IMG/VR virus record: IMGVR_UViG_3300022926_001762
Location: 1 to 55,918 of that record
DNA: 55,918 bases
Direction: 5' to 3' (one strand)
DNA from: a virus
Part shown: piece by piece, positions 16,546 to 26,004 of the stretch
Layout of the letters: each line of letters begins with the position of its first letter
Position numbering within the stretch: the stretch's first letter is position 1
The notes under the pieces: model-generated
What the model saw: only the letters and a program-made list of their open reading frames with translations
The model's database searches: none
What the model was told of the DNA's origin: nothing
Made by a program: the position numbers and the translations under genes

Positions 16546-17454
16546 ATGGCGAATTTATCATCATTTTTTGGAGACGCTCAAGGAAGCGGAGCTGACACCT
16601 CGTTAATAACAGACCCTAGAAAATTACCTATATCTCATAATAATAACCCATTATACTATAAGTATGGAGATAGCCATACTTGGCATGGAGACCATGAAAA
16701 TGATTTTTGGTATTACTCTTATAACAACACAGGACAATCAACTAATGGGGATCCTTATACTGCACCTAGTGGGAGGACTAATACATTAGATAACGCTGGC
16801 ACTTTAGTTTCTAGTACTACGTTTCCTAGATTAGGAGCTGATTGGAATCAATACGACTCTGCAACTTATGCAGGTGAGTGGATAACGATAATGGATCACT
16901 CTAACGAGGCTGGTAATTTGTGTTATGTAAAAGGGTTTGGAGCTAATCAAGCGACTTACGATTTAACCACAGGAGACAAACCTATTTCTAAGATTAGAAT
17001 TACTGTTGATGGAAGTGCATATACATTTCAAGTTCAATTAAGAACTCATAATGACGTAAACTCTAGTACTTTAGGTTATCAGCATCCAGAATGGGGGCAT
17101 TTTGGAAAAAGTGGTGCTTGGTATACTAGTTCTTATGGAGCTAGAGTTGGTAACTTTCCAGGAGCTGCATATGGTGACTTTGTTGATAGAAACTGGTTTA
17201 ATTACGATCAAGAGGATGAATTTGGAGTTTATGACTGGAATTCTAGAGGAACTACATATCTATTACATCCGTCATGGTTTGTTGAAGGAAGAAGACCTTC
17301 TGTAAGATATGAGAACAGTATCAAAGTAGAATGTGCAATCAATAAATATACCGACACAGTTACTAACGGCACAGGGTCAGCAGGGGTTGGTACTCACAGA
17401 TACACTCATAGGGCATATGCAAAAAGAATTGTAGATCCTATAGTAATCATTTAA
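16546..17454 (+). CDS. Tail fibre-related protein, paralogue A
   Basis: The 302-aa protein begins MANLSSFFGDAQGSG and is rich in Tyr, Trp, Asn and Gly. The next gene starts with the same MANLSSFFGDA sequence and ends similarly: VRYENSIKVECAI here and VRFENSLKVEAKI there, each followed by a His/Tyr-rich tail. The conserved ends with a variable middle suggest a shared virion anchor and shared oligomerisation region around different binding surfaces. No enzyme motif is visible. Function in host binding is inferred. Confidence 0.7.
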   Translation: MANLSSFFGDAQGSGADTSLITDPRKLPISHNNNPLYYKYGDSHTWHGDHENDFWYYSYNNTGQSTNGDPYTAPSGRTNTLDNAGTLVSSTTFPRLGADWNQYDSATYAGEWITIMDHSNEAGNLCYVKGFGANQATYDLTTGDKPISKIRITVDGSAYTFQVQLRTHNDVNSSTLGYQHPEWGHFGKSGAWYTSSYGARVGNFPGAAYGDFVDRNWFNYDQEDEFGVYDWNSRGTTYLLHPSWFVEGRRPSVRYENSIKVECAINKYTDTVTNGTGSAGVGTHRYTHRAYAKRIVDPIVII

Positions 17455-17465
17455 AAAACAAACTC

Positions 17466-18320
17466 ATGGCAAATTTATCATCATTTTTCGGAGACGCAGT
17501 CTCTTCAGGAACATCTTCTGAAATAACAGATGCGTCTAAAATACCTTTTCGAGCTACATTTACACCAAATTATGTTTTGAATGGAAGCAACTCAACCTAT
17601 CACGATGGACAAGATACTTTTTGGAACACTGCTGATTACAATGGTTCTGGAGGAGGCGCATCAAGATTGTTTCAATCAAACTTTGTTCAAGACACTGCTG
17701 GAGTTGCAGATACATGGCTAACCATTACAGACGTCACAAGCAAATCAGGATATTGGTGTTGGGCAACTGGCTTTTCTGGTCATTTAATTTCTGATTGGGG
17801 GACTACTCCTGTACACTCTTCTTTAAGAATAACTATCGATGGCACGGCTTATACTAGAGGTGCTGACTTAATTAGATCTGACTGCAACACTGCATCTAAC
17901 CTAAGCTGGTGCCGTCCTTTTTGGGGGTGGACTGCTGAAAATGATTCGAATATTCAAAATCACTACTATCAAAGTTGGGCTGCTCTATCTGGTCCATCTG
18001 GTAGAATGACTCAACCTATAATTAGGAGTGGCGAGATGTCTAATATGGTTGGAGGAACAACACCATCAAATTTAGGAACACCAGATGTTTTTTATGCTCA
18101 TCAAACTACTTATTTAAAAGGTAGGGACCATTACGAAATGTGGGGTTTGCCAAAAGTTAGGTTTGAAAATAGCTTGAAGGTAGAGGCTAAAATAAGCGTT
18201 CCACACCCTTCAATTGCAGCAGGTACAAACATTGGAGGAGCAACGCCTACCACAAATCAACATTATTATTCTGATCACGCTTATAGCTATCATTATTACG
18301 ATACACCTGTTACGATTTAA
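17466..18320 (+). CDS. Tail fibre-related protein, paralogue B
   Basis: The 284-aa protein is a tandem paralogue of the gene before it, with the same first eleven residues (MANLSSFFGDA) and a matching IRITVDGxAYT / LRITIDGTAYT strand mid-protein. The central parts differ, as expected for variable adhesive heads. It closes the fibre gene block. A hairpin overlaps its stop codon and may end transcription. Confidence 0.7.
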   Translation: MANLSSFFGDAVSSGTSSEITDASKIPFRATFTPNYVLNGSNSTYHDGQDTFWNTADYNGSGGGASRLFQSNFVQDTAGVADTWLTITDVTSKSGYWCWATGFSGHLISDWGTTPVHSSLRITIDGTAYTRGADLIRSDCNTASNLSWCRPFWGWTAENDSNIQNHYYQSWAALSGPSGRMTQPIIRSGEMSNMVGGTTPSNLGTPDVFYAHQTTYLKGRDHYEMWGLPKVRFENSLKVEAKISVPHPSIAAGTNIGGATPTTNQHYYSDHAYSYHYYDTPVTI

Positions 18321-18329
18321 TTTCGTAAC
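18309..18329 (+). terminator. Possible terminator overlapping a stop codon
   Basis: GTTACGA (18309-18315) and TCGTAAC (18323-18329) form a perfect 7-bp stem with loop TTTAATT, which contains the TAA stop of the preceding gene. The downstream tract is T-rich but broken, so termination may be partial. The loop sequence is the same as in the terminator after the capsid gene. Confidence 0.4.
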
Positions 18330-18362
18330 TTGTGTAGTGTTATTTTAATTTAATATAATTTT

Positions 18363-19028
18363 ATGAAAGCTAACACTATATATTGGGATAAGTATCATGA
18401 GCATCTTGATTACGGGGTTGAAGATTTCTTTGTTAGTTGTGTAAAGAAAAAGCCATATTGGTTCTCTTCTTTAAAAAAACAGCAAATAAATGTAAATCAG
18501 AACATGAACGTCAAGACTTGTCCTTCATTTATAGATGTTTTCAAAAAAAGCATGTTATACAAGGCGCCTAGTGATCTTGTTTTTTCTATTAGAAATAAAG
18601 CTGTGACCGTTCATACGCCAGATAATTTAAACGATTGGTTTTTGGTTACAAGTCATACAAATAATGAGCATTACAATCAAATGGGTGATGAATGGAATAA
18701 AAATCTTTACAATATAAAATTAAATCCAAGTATAAAGTTTTCTAGCAAAAAACAAATTGATTTGGTTTTTATGGATTCCATTTATTATAATTACAATAAA
18801 GGAATTATGGTGGCTCCAGGGACAATGACAATAAATCCAAAGGTGGTATTGCAGCCAAACTTGAATATGTTTATTGACGTTTCGGAAGATAGAGATGTTT
18901 TAATAAAAGCAGGTGAAGTTATTTCTATGGTCTACTTTCCAGAAGGCATTCCTATTTTTGAAAAGAGAAAAATAATAGACACCCCTAAGAGAAAGTTCAT
19001 TGGAGATTACATTTATAGAACAAAATGA
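18363..19028 (+). CDS. Conserved phage protein of unknown function
   Basis: The 221-aa protein contains VKTCPSFIDVFKKSMLYKAP and a C-terminal IKAGEVISMVYFPEG segment. The combination reminds me of a protein widespread in T4-like cyanophages and other marine phages, where its role is unknown; I cannot name the family with certainty. The later half looks like a small beta barrel. It overlaps the next gene by 4 bases (ATGA). The two downstream genes also have cyanophage-like relatives, so the three may form an ancient exchanged module. Confidence 0.65.
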   Translation: MKANTIYWDKYHEHLDYGVEDFFVSCVKKKPYWFSSLKKQQINVNQNMNVKTCPSFIDVFKKSMLYKAPSDLVFSIRNKAVTVHTPDNLNDWFLVTSHTNNEHYNQMGDEWNKNLYNIKLNPSIKFSSKKQIDLVFMDSIYYNYNKGIMVAPGTMTINPKVVLQPNLNMFIDVSEDRDVLIKAGEVISMVYFPEGIPIFEKRKIIDTPKRKFIGDYIYRTK

Positions 19029-19243
19029 AACACATTAGAAAAATATCTGTAGGAGCAAACTACAAGGATGCTATGCATTATATGATCGACCAGCAAGTTA
19101 TGGGGGGCGATTGGACAATACACGCTGTTACACAAGACGATCTTAGCTATAATGTATGGATACAAAAAGGCGATGAAATTAAAAAATGGAAAGAATTCAA
19201 TAAGAATATGCCTATAACAATCGAATATAATGTCAACTTTTAA
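19025..19243 (+). CDS. Conserved small phage protein
   Basis: The 72-aa protein has the pattern IxVGANYKDAMHY at the start and WKEFNKNMPITIEYNVNF at the end, which I recall from small conserved proteins in marine phages. It overlaps both neighbours (4 bases upstream, 14 bases downstream), so all three genes are co-translated. Function is unknown. Confidence 0.7.
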   Translation: MKHIRKISVGANYKDAMHYMIDQQVMGGDWTIHAVTQDDLSYNVWIQKGDEIKKWKEFNKNMPITIEYNVNF

Positions 19244-19790
19244 TCCATTACGAAAGTTTTTAATTACACCTAGCGGAAACTCAGAATACAATAGAGAAAA
19301 AAAAGGAGTAATAGTAACTTCTTCTATAGAAAATCACAAAGACGTAAACCGAATTGGTAGGGTTGAAAATGTTCCTATAGACTATGACGGAGAGATATCT
19401 ATTGGAGATCTAGTTGTTATTCACCATAACGTCTTCAGATCTTACTACGACATGAAGGGTTATGAGAGAAAAAGTAGGGAGTATTTCAAAGATAATCTGT
19501 ATCTTGTAGATTTAAACCAAATATATCTTGTTAAGAAAAATAATAACTGGAATAGTTTTGATCATTTTTGTTTTGTCACTCCGAAGAAGGAGGCGCAAAA
19601 AATGGTTACGCTAGGAGATTATGAATCTAACCAGGGCTTTGTGTCTTATTCAAATAAAGACTTAGAGGCTAGAGGGATAAGCGAGGGAGATGAAATCGTG
19701 TTTGTTGATGATAGTGAATACGAATTTGAGATAGACGAAGTAAAGATGTATCGAATGAAGACTAATGATATTTGTATTAAATTAAATTAA
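19230..19790 (+). CDS. Conserved phage protein, possibly GroES-like barrel
   Basis: The 186-aa protein has SSIENHKDVNRIGRVENVP and a strand pair with GEISIGDLVVIHHNVFR. The arrangement (anchor strand, loop, GDxVxxxx strand) recalls the GroES beta barrel, repeated in the second half (ISEGDEIVFVDDSEYEFEID). I recognise the pattern from conserved marine phage proteins of unknown function. A chaperonin-related role is possible given the phage groEL/groES, but no mobile loop is evident. The start overlaps the preceding gene by 14 bases. Confidence 0.6.
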   Translation: MSTFNPLRKFLITPSGNSEYNREKKGVIVTSSIENHKDVNRIGRVENVPIDYDGEISIGDLVVIHHNVFRSYYDMKGYERKSREYFKDNLYLVDLNQIYLVKKNNNWNSFDHFCFVTPKKEAQKMVTLGDYESNQGFVSYSNKDLEARGISEGDEIVFVDDSEYEFEIDEVKMYRMKTNDICIKLN

Positions 19791-19791
19791 A

Positions 19792-19866
19792 ATGGATAAA
19801 GATTACTGGTACGCTACAACTACGTTCTCAGGAGGCTTTGAGTACACTTATGTCAAAAGATATTAA
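19792..19866 (+). CDS. Possible 24-aa leader peptide before terS
   Basis: An ATG with an A-rich leader, one base after the preceding stop, opens a 24-codon frame (MDKDYWYATTTFSGGFEY and a short tail) that ends inside the next gene. It overlaps the terS start at 19850 in another frame, so it might couple translation. The evidence is only position, leader and length. Confidence 0.3.
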   Translation: MDKDYWYATTTFSGGFEYTYVKRY

Positions 19867-20143
19867 AGAAACCATAGAAAGAGTCATTGCTGCTGGAGAA
19901 AAGGCGGTAGAAGAGCTTATTAAGGTTGCTCATGACGAAATCATTACTGACGATCCAGAACAGGATTTGGCTGCGGACAGACTTAAAAATGCAGCTGCAA
20001 CTAAGAAGCTAGCGATCTTTGATGCTTTTGAAATACTGAATAGAATTCAATTAGAGAGAGATAAGTTAGAGAATAATGATGAATCACAAGACAAAAAAGA
20101 CGTCGGATTCCAGAGCTTTGCAGAGTCTAGAGGAAGAAAATAA
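19850..20143 (+). CDS. terS: Terminase small subunit, putative
   Basis: The protein is 97 aa from the ATG at 19850. It is helical and acidic, with ADRLKNAAATKKLAIFDAFE near residues 44-63, the signature I recall for small terminase subunits of crAss-like and related phages. TerS recognises phage DNA and regulates the packaging motor. A TTG at 19838 would add four residues; the ATG is preferred, and AGGAGG-like bases at 19830-19835 lie upstream of it. The end overlaps terL by 68 bases in a different frame. Confidence 0.65.
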   Translation: MSKDIKETIERVIAAGEKAVEELIKVAHDEIITDDPEQDLAADRLKNAAATKKLAIFDAFEILNRIQLERDKLENNDESQDKKDVGFQSFAESRGRK

Positions 20144-22367
20144 CAATCTATTTACGTATATAGATGTTGTTTCTGAAGAGGATTTAAGCAGAAGGAATAA
20201 AGAGAAATCGTGGGATTATGGCTATGATCGAGAATCTGATCTAGTAGTTATTTCTAAGACTGGTCAAATTGGTAGGGTAATTAATATAAACGGATTAAAA
20301 ATTGCATTACCTTTGCAGCCAAAAAAAATCCATGAGCGAAGCAAGGAAAAATCCCAGCAATTCTGGGAAGAAGCAGAGTACCCAAATCAACTATTCAAAA
20401 TCAAGACCATATTCCAGTGGAATAGCATGCCGTCCTCATTCAAAGAGTCATGGATTCCTTACATTGAAGATGAGTTCGAGAGAAGAGAGAGTGGTTATTG
20501 GTTTAAAAATAATGGCACACCTACTTATATTACTGGCAGCCATTACATGTATCTACAATGGACAAAGATAGATGTAGGTAAACCCGACTTCAGGGAATCA
20601 AATAGGATATTCTTTATTTACTGGGAGGCATGTAAAGCTGATCAAAGATGCTATGGATTATGTTATCTAAAAAACAGGCGTTCAGGTTTTAGTTTTATGG
20701 CTTCTGGAGAGACCGTAAATCAAGCAACGGTTACGTCTGATGCTAGGTTTGGTATTTTATCAAAAACTGGATCTGACGCTAAGAAGATGTTTACCGACAA
20801 GGTTGTGCCAATATCAACAAACTATCCTTTTTTCTTTAAACCCATACAGGATGGTATGGACAGACCGAAGACTGAGCTCGCATACAGAGTTCCAGCCAGT
20901 AAGCTAACAAGAAAAAGCATCGAGGATATAGACAGCGTAGAGGATTTGACTGGTCTTGACACTACAATTGACTGGAAAAACACAGGAGATAACAGTTATG
21001 ATGGAGAGAAGTTAAGGCTTTTGGTTCATGATGAATCTGGTAAATGGGAAAGACCTGATAATATACTCAATAACTGGCGTGTAACAAAAACCACTTTAAG
21101 ACTAGGAAGGCGAGTTATTGGAAAGTGCATGATGGGATCTACCTCTAACGCTTTAGATAAGGGTGGAGACAACTTCAAGAAGTTATTTTACGATTCTGAT
21201 CCTCAAAACAGAAACTCAAACGGACAAACAAAAAGTGGATTATACTCTTTGTTCATACCAATGGAGTGGAACATGGAAGGTTTTTTAGACTGCTTTGGAC
21301 ATCCAGTATTTAAAACCCCAGAAGAACCCGTTGTAGACGTAAATGGCGAGAACATATTTCAGGGGGTTATTGATTATTGGGAAAATGAAGTTGATTCATT
21401 AAAGAACGATCCTGATGCCTTAAATGAGTTTTATAGACAATTTCCTAGGTCAGAAAATCATGCTTTCAGAGATGAATCAAAAAACAGCTTGTTCAATCTA
21501 CAGAAAATATACGAGCAAATAGATTATAACGATACTATTGGAGTAGAATCCCTAGTAATGAAGGGTGATTTTCATTGGGAAAATGGAGTTCGTGATAGCA
21601 ATGTTGTTTGGACTCCATCTAGAAACGGAAAGTTTCATGTAACCTGGCTTCCTCCAAAAGAGCTTAGAAATAACGTTATTCGTGAAAACGACACCTTTGC
21701 TCCAGGAAACGCACACATTGGCGGTTTTGGATGTGATTCGTATGACATCTCAGGCGTAGTTGGTGGTTTTGGATCAAAAGGAGCTTTGCACGGTCTAACT
21801 AAAATTAACTTTGATAACGCTCCTTCGGAGATGTTTTTCTTAGAGTATGTAGCTAGACCTCAGACAGCTGAGCTTTTTTATGAAGATGTTTTGATGGCTA
21901 TACATTTCTACGGAATGCCTATTCTCGTGGAGAACAACAAGCCAAGGATATTATATTATCTTAAAGAGAGAGGATATAGGAAGTTCTCGACTAACAGACC
22001 AGATAAAATAAAAAACGACTTATCGAAAACAGAAAAAGAACTAGGAGGAATACCTTCCTCTTCTGCCGTCATATCTATACACGCAGAGGCTATAGAAGCT
22101 TACATAGAGAAAAACGTTGGAGTAGATGTTCTTGGGTCCTATAGAGATCCTGGATCAATGGGTAAGGTTTATTTTATGAGAACATTAAAAGATTGGTCTA
22201 ACTACAACATATTTAACAGAACAAAATACGATGCAACTGTAAGCTCTGGCTTGGCTATAATGGCTAATCAGAGGTTTGTAAACAAGCCTGTGAAAAAGCA
22301 TAACAAAATAAGTGTTAAATTTGCAAAGTACAATAATACAGGCTTGAATAGTGAAATTTTAGGATAA
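20076..22367 (+). CDS. terL: Terminase large subunit
   Basis: The 763-aa protein is the ATP-driven packaging motor and headful nuclease. The ATPase part has a deviant Walker A, KNRRSGFS (residues 199-206), Walker B LRLLVHDE (313-320) and a C-motif GSTSNALDKGG (354-364). The RNase H-like nuclease part begins at FGCDSYD (551-557, catalytic Asp554), followed by ILVENNK with a likely acidic ligand. The length and the conserved YWFKNNGTPTYITGSHYMYL segment fit Bacteroidota podovirus and crAss-like TerL. Two adjacent ATGs at 20076 and 20079 are possible starts. Confidence 0.93.
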   Translation: MMNHKTKKTSDSRALQSLEEENNNLFTYIDVVSEEDLSRRNKEKSWDYGYDRESDLVVISKTGQIGRVININGLKIALPLQPKKIHERSKEKSQQFWEEAEYPNQLFKIKTIFQWNSMPSSFKESWIPYIEDEFERRESGYWFKNNGTPTYITGSHYMYLQWTKIDVGKPDFRESNRIFFIYWEACKADQRCYGLCYLKNRRSGFSFMASGETVNQATVTSDARFGILSKTGSDAKKMFTDKVVPISTNYPFFFKPIQDGMDRPKTELAYRVPASKLTRKSIEDIDSVEDLTGLDTTIDWKNTGDNSYDGEKLRLLVHDESGKWERPDNILNNWRVTKTTLRLGRRVIGKCMMGSTSNALDKGGDNFKKLFYDSDPQNRNSNGQTKSGLYSLFIPMEWNMEGFLDCFGHPVFKTPEEPVVDVNGENIFQGVIDYWENEVDSLKNDPDALNEFYRQFPRSENHAFRDESKNSLFNLQKIYEQIDYNDTIGVESLVMKGDFHWENGVRDSNVVWTPSRNGKFHVTWLPPKELRNNVIRENDTFAPGNAHIGGFGCDSYDISGVVGGFGSKGALHGLTKINFDNAPSEMFFLEYVARPQTAELFYEDVLMAIHFYGMPILVENNKPRILYYLKERGYRKFSTNRPDKIKNDLSKTEKELGGIPSSSAVISIHAEAIEAYIEKNVGVDVLGSYRDPGSMGKVYFMRTLKDWSNYNIFNRTKYDATVSSGLAIMANQRFVNKPVKKHNKISVKFAKYNNTGLNSEILG

Positions 22368-22372
22368 CCAGC

Positions 22373-24793
22373 ATGTTAAGAAACGATTTTAAAGTAGCAA
22401 ACATTTCTTTTCCAGATCAGCTGGCTGCTGATGCTCAGAAAGAATCTAAGGAATTTGGTCTTACAGTTGGTAAGGCAATTGAGTCTGAATGGTTCAGGAA
22501 GGACAATGGAGCTGCTAGATTCTATAACAACAGGGATAATTTCCATAAGCTTAGAATGTATGCTAGAGGAGAGCAATCTGTTCAAAAATACAAGAATGAG
22601 CTTGCTATAAATGGAGATACATCATATCTCAATTTAGATTGGACTCCAGTTCCTATTATTCCTAAGTTTGTAGATATTGTTGTCAATGGAATGACAAATA
22701 GACTTTTCGATATAAAAGTCGAGGCTGTAGATGATCTTGCTCAAGGAAGAAGAGTTAACTACAGAGAAGAGATCGAAAAGGATATGCTAGCAAAACCAAT
22801 GCTTGAGGAGATATCTTCTAAAACTGGTGTAAATGGATTCGTAAATGATCCTGCAACTTTACCAGAATCAGAGGAAGAGTTAGAGCTTCACATGAAGCTT
22901 TCCTATAAGCAGAGAATAGAAGTAGCCGAAGAAAAAGCCTTAGAGGGTATATTAAATATAAACGACTACGAGCTAATAAGAAAAAGATTAAATGAAGATG
23001 CAACTGTATTAGGTATACAGTCTGTAAAGCACACATTCAACACTCACGACGGAATCAAGGTAGAATATGTAGATCCAACAAATATAGTTTTTAGTCCTAC
23101 TGAAGATCCTAATTTTGATGACTGCTATTATTTTGGAGAGGTCAAGAATGTAAACATTACTGAGTTAAAAAAGATAGACCCTTCTCTTTCTCAAGAAGAC
23201 ATTAAGGAGATATCGAAACTTAGTTCTAAATGGGATGCTTATCAAGGAATAAGAGGCGGATACAAAACCGACAACTTTGATCAGAATACCGCAACTCTAC
23301 TTTATTTCTGTTACAAAACAGACAAAGAGATAGTATATAAGGTGAAAGAAACTCCTGTTGGCGGAAAAAGAGCTATTAGAAAAGACGATAGCTTTAATCC
23401 TCCGCAAAATGAGCAGGTTAAATTTGAAAAACGATCAAAAAGAATAGATGTATGGTACGAAGGTGTACTTGTTCTCGGAACAAATTTTGTCCTGAAGTGG
23501 GACTTGATGAAAAACATGGTTCGACCAAAGTCGGGGATTCAGAAAGTTTACCCTCCGTACATTGTAAGTGCTCCAAAAATTTACAGGGGTCAGATCGACT
23601 CTCTAGTGAAGAGAATGATTCCGTTTGCGGATCAGATACAACTATCTCACCTTAAACTACAGCAAGTCATTTCCAAAATGATTCCTGATGGGGTTTATTT
23701 GGATTTAGACGGAATAGCAAGTGTTGATCTTGGTAACGGAGCTGTTTACAACCCTAATGAAGCTTTAAACATGTATTTCCAGACTGGAAGTGTTGTAGGA
23801 AGAAGCTTTACTGAGGATGGAGAGTATAATAATGCAAAAATACCAGTTCAAGAACTTACTAGCACTGGCTCAAACGCAAAAATACAATCTTTAGTTAGCA
23901 TGTATAATCATTACATGCAAATGATTAGAGACGTCACTGGAATCAATGAGGCTAGAGATGGATCAATGCCAAGCGAGAGAACTCTTGTTGGAGTTCAAAA
24001 ACTAGCTGCTTTAAACTCAAATACAGCGACTAGACATATATTAGAGTCTGGATTGGCTGTTACTTCTAAATTAGCCACAGCTCTATCTTATAGATTTTCT
24101 GATTTACTGGAATATAGCGAGATGAAAGATAGCTTTAGTTCTATCATCGGAAAAAACGCCATGAATATACTAGAGGATATAAAAGACCTTCATATTCATG
24201 ACTTTGGCATCGAAATAGAATTACATCCAGATGAAGAAGAAAAGAATGTTCTAGAGTCTATGATTCAAATTGCATTGCAAGGAGACAAAATAGACTTAGA
24301 GGATGCTATAGATATTAGAAACGTAAGAAACATCAAGCTAGCCAACGCTTTATTAAAAGTTAGAAAAACAAGAAAAGAGCAGGATGACTTGAAGATCAAG
24401 CAAGCTAATATAGATATGCAGACTCAATCTAATGTTCAATCAGCCGAAGCTGCATCACAATCAGCTATTAAGGAGATGCAATTTAAGTATCAAAACGAAA
24501 TGGAGTTTGAGAAAGGCAAATCTATGCTTGAGATACAAAGAATGGAAAAGCAAGCTGAGTTAGATCTGATGATTTTAAAACAAAAGCTACAATTTGACCA
24601 GCAATTAAAGCAGATTGAGCAAGAGGGAATATCCTCTAGGGATCAGGCTAAAGAAAAGGCAAAAGACGATAGGCTTGACAAACAAAGCACACATCAAGCT
24701 GAATTAATACAGCAAAGAAAACAAGATACTAGCCCAAAAGACTTTATGGGATCTCAAAACACAGATGAGATGATGGACCAAATTATGGGCTAA
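22373..24793 (+). CDS. Portal protein
   Basis: The 806-aa protein starts 5 bases after terL, the standard place for the portal, a 12-subunit ring at one capsid vertex through which DNA passes. It has the long alpha/beta body of podovirus portals: an N-terminal YLNLDWTPVPIIPKFVDIVV segment, a middle SLVKRMIPFADQIQLSHLKLQ stem-like stretch, RDVTGINEARDGSMPSERT near residue 520, and a Gln/Lys-rich helical C-terminus (about 680-780) typical of a barrel or coiled coil. The identification rests on order, size and these segments. Confidence 0.88.
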   Translation: MLRNDFKVANISFPDQLAADAQKESKEFGLTVGKAIESEWFRKDNGAARFYNNRDNFHKLRMYARGEQSVQKYKNELAINGDTSYLNLDWTPVPIIPKFVDIVVNGMTNRLFDIKVEAVDDLAQGRRVNYREEIEKDMLAKPMLEEISSKTGVNGFVNDPATLPESEEELELHMKLSYKQRIEVAEEKALEGILNINDYELIRKRLNEDATVLGIQSVKHTFNTHDGIKVEYVDPTNIVFSPTEDPNFDDCYYFGEVKNVNITELKKIDPSLSQEDIKEISKLSSKWDAYQGIRGGYKTDNFDQNTATLLYFCYKTDKEIVYKVKETPVGGKRAIRKDDSFNPPQNEQVKFEKRSKRIDVWYEGVLVLGTNFVLKWDLMKNMVRPKSGIQKVYPPYIVSAPKIYRGQIDSLVKRMIPFADQIQLSHLKLQQVISKMIPDGVYLDLDGIASVDLGNGAVYNPNEALNMYFQTGSVVGRSFTEDGEYNNAKIPVQELTSTGSNAKIQSLVSMYNHYMQMIRDVTGINEARDGSMPSERTLVGVQKLAALNSNTATRHILESGLAVTSKLATALSYRFSDLLEYSEMKDSFSSIIGKNAMNILEDIKDLHIHDFGIEIELHPDEEEKNVLESMIQIALQGDKIDLEDAIDIRNVRNIKLANALLKVRKTRKEQDDLKIKQANIDMQTQSNVQSAEAASQSAIKEMQFKYQNEMEFEKGKSMLEIQRMEKQAELDLMILKQKLQFDQQLKQIEQEGISSRDQAKEKAKDDRLDKQSTHQAELIQQRKQDTSPKDFMGSQNTDEMMDQIMG

Positions 24794-24815
24794 TATACCA
24801 TAAGGTATTTATAAT

Positions 24816-24823
24816 TATTTTTG
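24816..24823 (+). promoter_or_regulatory. Promoter -7 element for scaffold and capsid genes
   Basis: TATTTTTG fits TAnnTTTG and lies 31 bases before the scaffold-like gene. A short hairpin, ATACC-ATAA-GGTAT (24795-24808), sits just upstream and may be an operator or weak terminator. Confidence 0.45.
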
Positions 24824-24854
24824 CAACAATATAGTTTAATTAAAATCAAATAAA

Positions 24855-25979
24855 ATGGCAGAATTTACAGTTAAGTCCGTTGGGGATGAAGAACCTTCAG
24901 ACCAAAAAATAACTAAAGAGCCACAAGAGAACAAGATCGACCTGAGAGTATCGGGCAATGATGATCAAGTTCAAGAGGAGCAAGTCTCTGAGGTGGTAGA
25001 AGAAATAGTTAAAGAAGAATTGCCTGTTGATACCGTGCAGGAGTCGCAAGACGAATTATCGGGTATAGAAGATCGAGAAAAGGCTATTGAGTATTTGAAT
25101 GAAAAATACAATTTAGGCTTGAAGGAAGATCAAGACGTTCAGGAAAATAGCGGAAATGTAGAGCTTACACCAGAATTAGAAGCTCTTTTGAAGTATCAAA
25201 AAGAGACTGGTAGAGGTCTAGGAGATTATTTAGAGCTTAGCAAGGATTATAAGTCAATGGACGAGAATGAATTGCTTAGAAACTATTTAAAACAAACTAA
25301 GCCTCATTATGACGATGACGACATAAGGTATCACATAGAGAGTAATTTTCTCTCTACTGATGATGATAGTGAACAGGAGTCACGTTCTAAGAAGCTTAAA
25401 TATAAAGAAGAACTGTATAATGCTAGAGAGCATTTTGAAACTCAGAAAGAGAAATACTATCAGCCACTTGAGTCAAGTGCAGCAGATGTCCCTAAAGAGT
25501 ATCAGGAAGCCTTTAGTTTTTATAGTGATTATACAAAGGACATCGAAAGACAAGATCTAGAAATTAAGAAAAGAGGAGAGTTTTTTCAAAATGAAACTGA
25601 TAAGTTTTTTGGTCAAACCGAAAGTTTCGAGTTTGACTTAGGCGATCAAAAGGTAGCTTATAAACTTAACGATAAAGATTCATTAAAAAAACAAACTTCT
25701 GACATTAACGGATTTATTAATCGTTTCGTCGACAAAGACGGTTTAATAAAAGATCCTGCTGGATATCATCGTTCAATGGCAATGGCAAATAACCCTGACG
25801 CTTTTGCAAAGCATTTCTACGAAATGGGAAAAGCTGAAGCAGTCGATAATTTAGTTAAAGAAACTAAAAACATCGACATGAGTGTAAAACAAAATGTTGG
25901 AAGCTCAGAAGACGGAAAGGTTAAATTCAGAGCTGTTAATGATGATGGAGGTTCTAAATTGAGAATTAGAAAAAGATAA
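24855..25979 (+). CDS. Putative scaffold protein
   Basis: The 374-aa protein lies between portal and major capsid genes. It is highly charged and predicted helical, with an acidic N-terminal half (many Glu and Gln, residues 20-110) and a basic Arg/Lys C-terminus (GGSKLRIRKR). Scaffold proteins that guide capsid assembly have just this composition and position. No protease motif is visible, so removal of the scaffold would need another enzyme. No signature domain proves the call. Confidence 0.7.
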   Translation: MAEFTVKSVGDEEPSDQKITKEPQENKIDLRVSGNDDQVQEEQVSEVVEEIVKEELPVDTVQESQDELSGIEDREKAIEYLNEKYNLGLKEDQDVQENSGNVELTPELEALLKYQKETGRGLGDYLELSKDYKSMDENELLRNYLKQTKPHYDDDDIRYHIESNFLSTDDDSEQESRSKKLKYKEELYNAREHFETQKEKYYQPLESSAADVPKEYQEAFSFYSDYTKDIERQDLEIKKRGEFFQNETDKFFGQTESFEFDLGDQKVAYKLNDKDSLKKQTSDINGFINRFVDKDGLIKDPAGYHRSMAMANNPDAFAKHFYEMGKAEAVDNLVKETKNIDMSVKQNVGSSEDGKVKFRAVNDDGGSKLRIRKR

Positions 25980-26004
25980 AAACAACACCTAAAATTTTTA
26001 AAAA

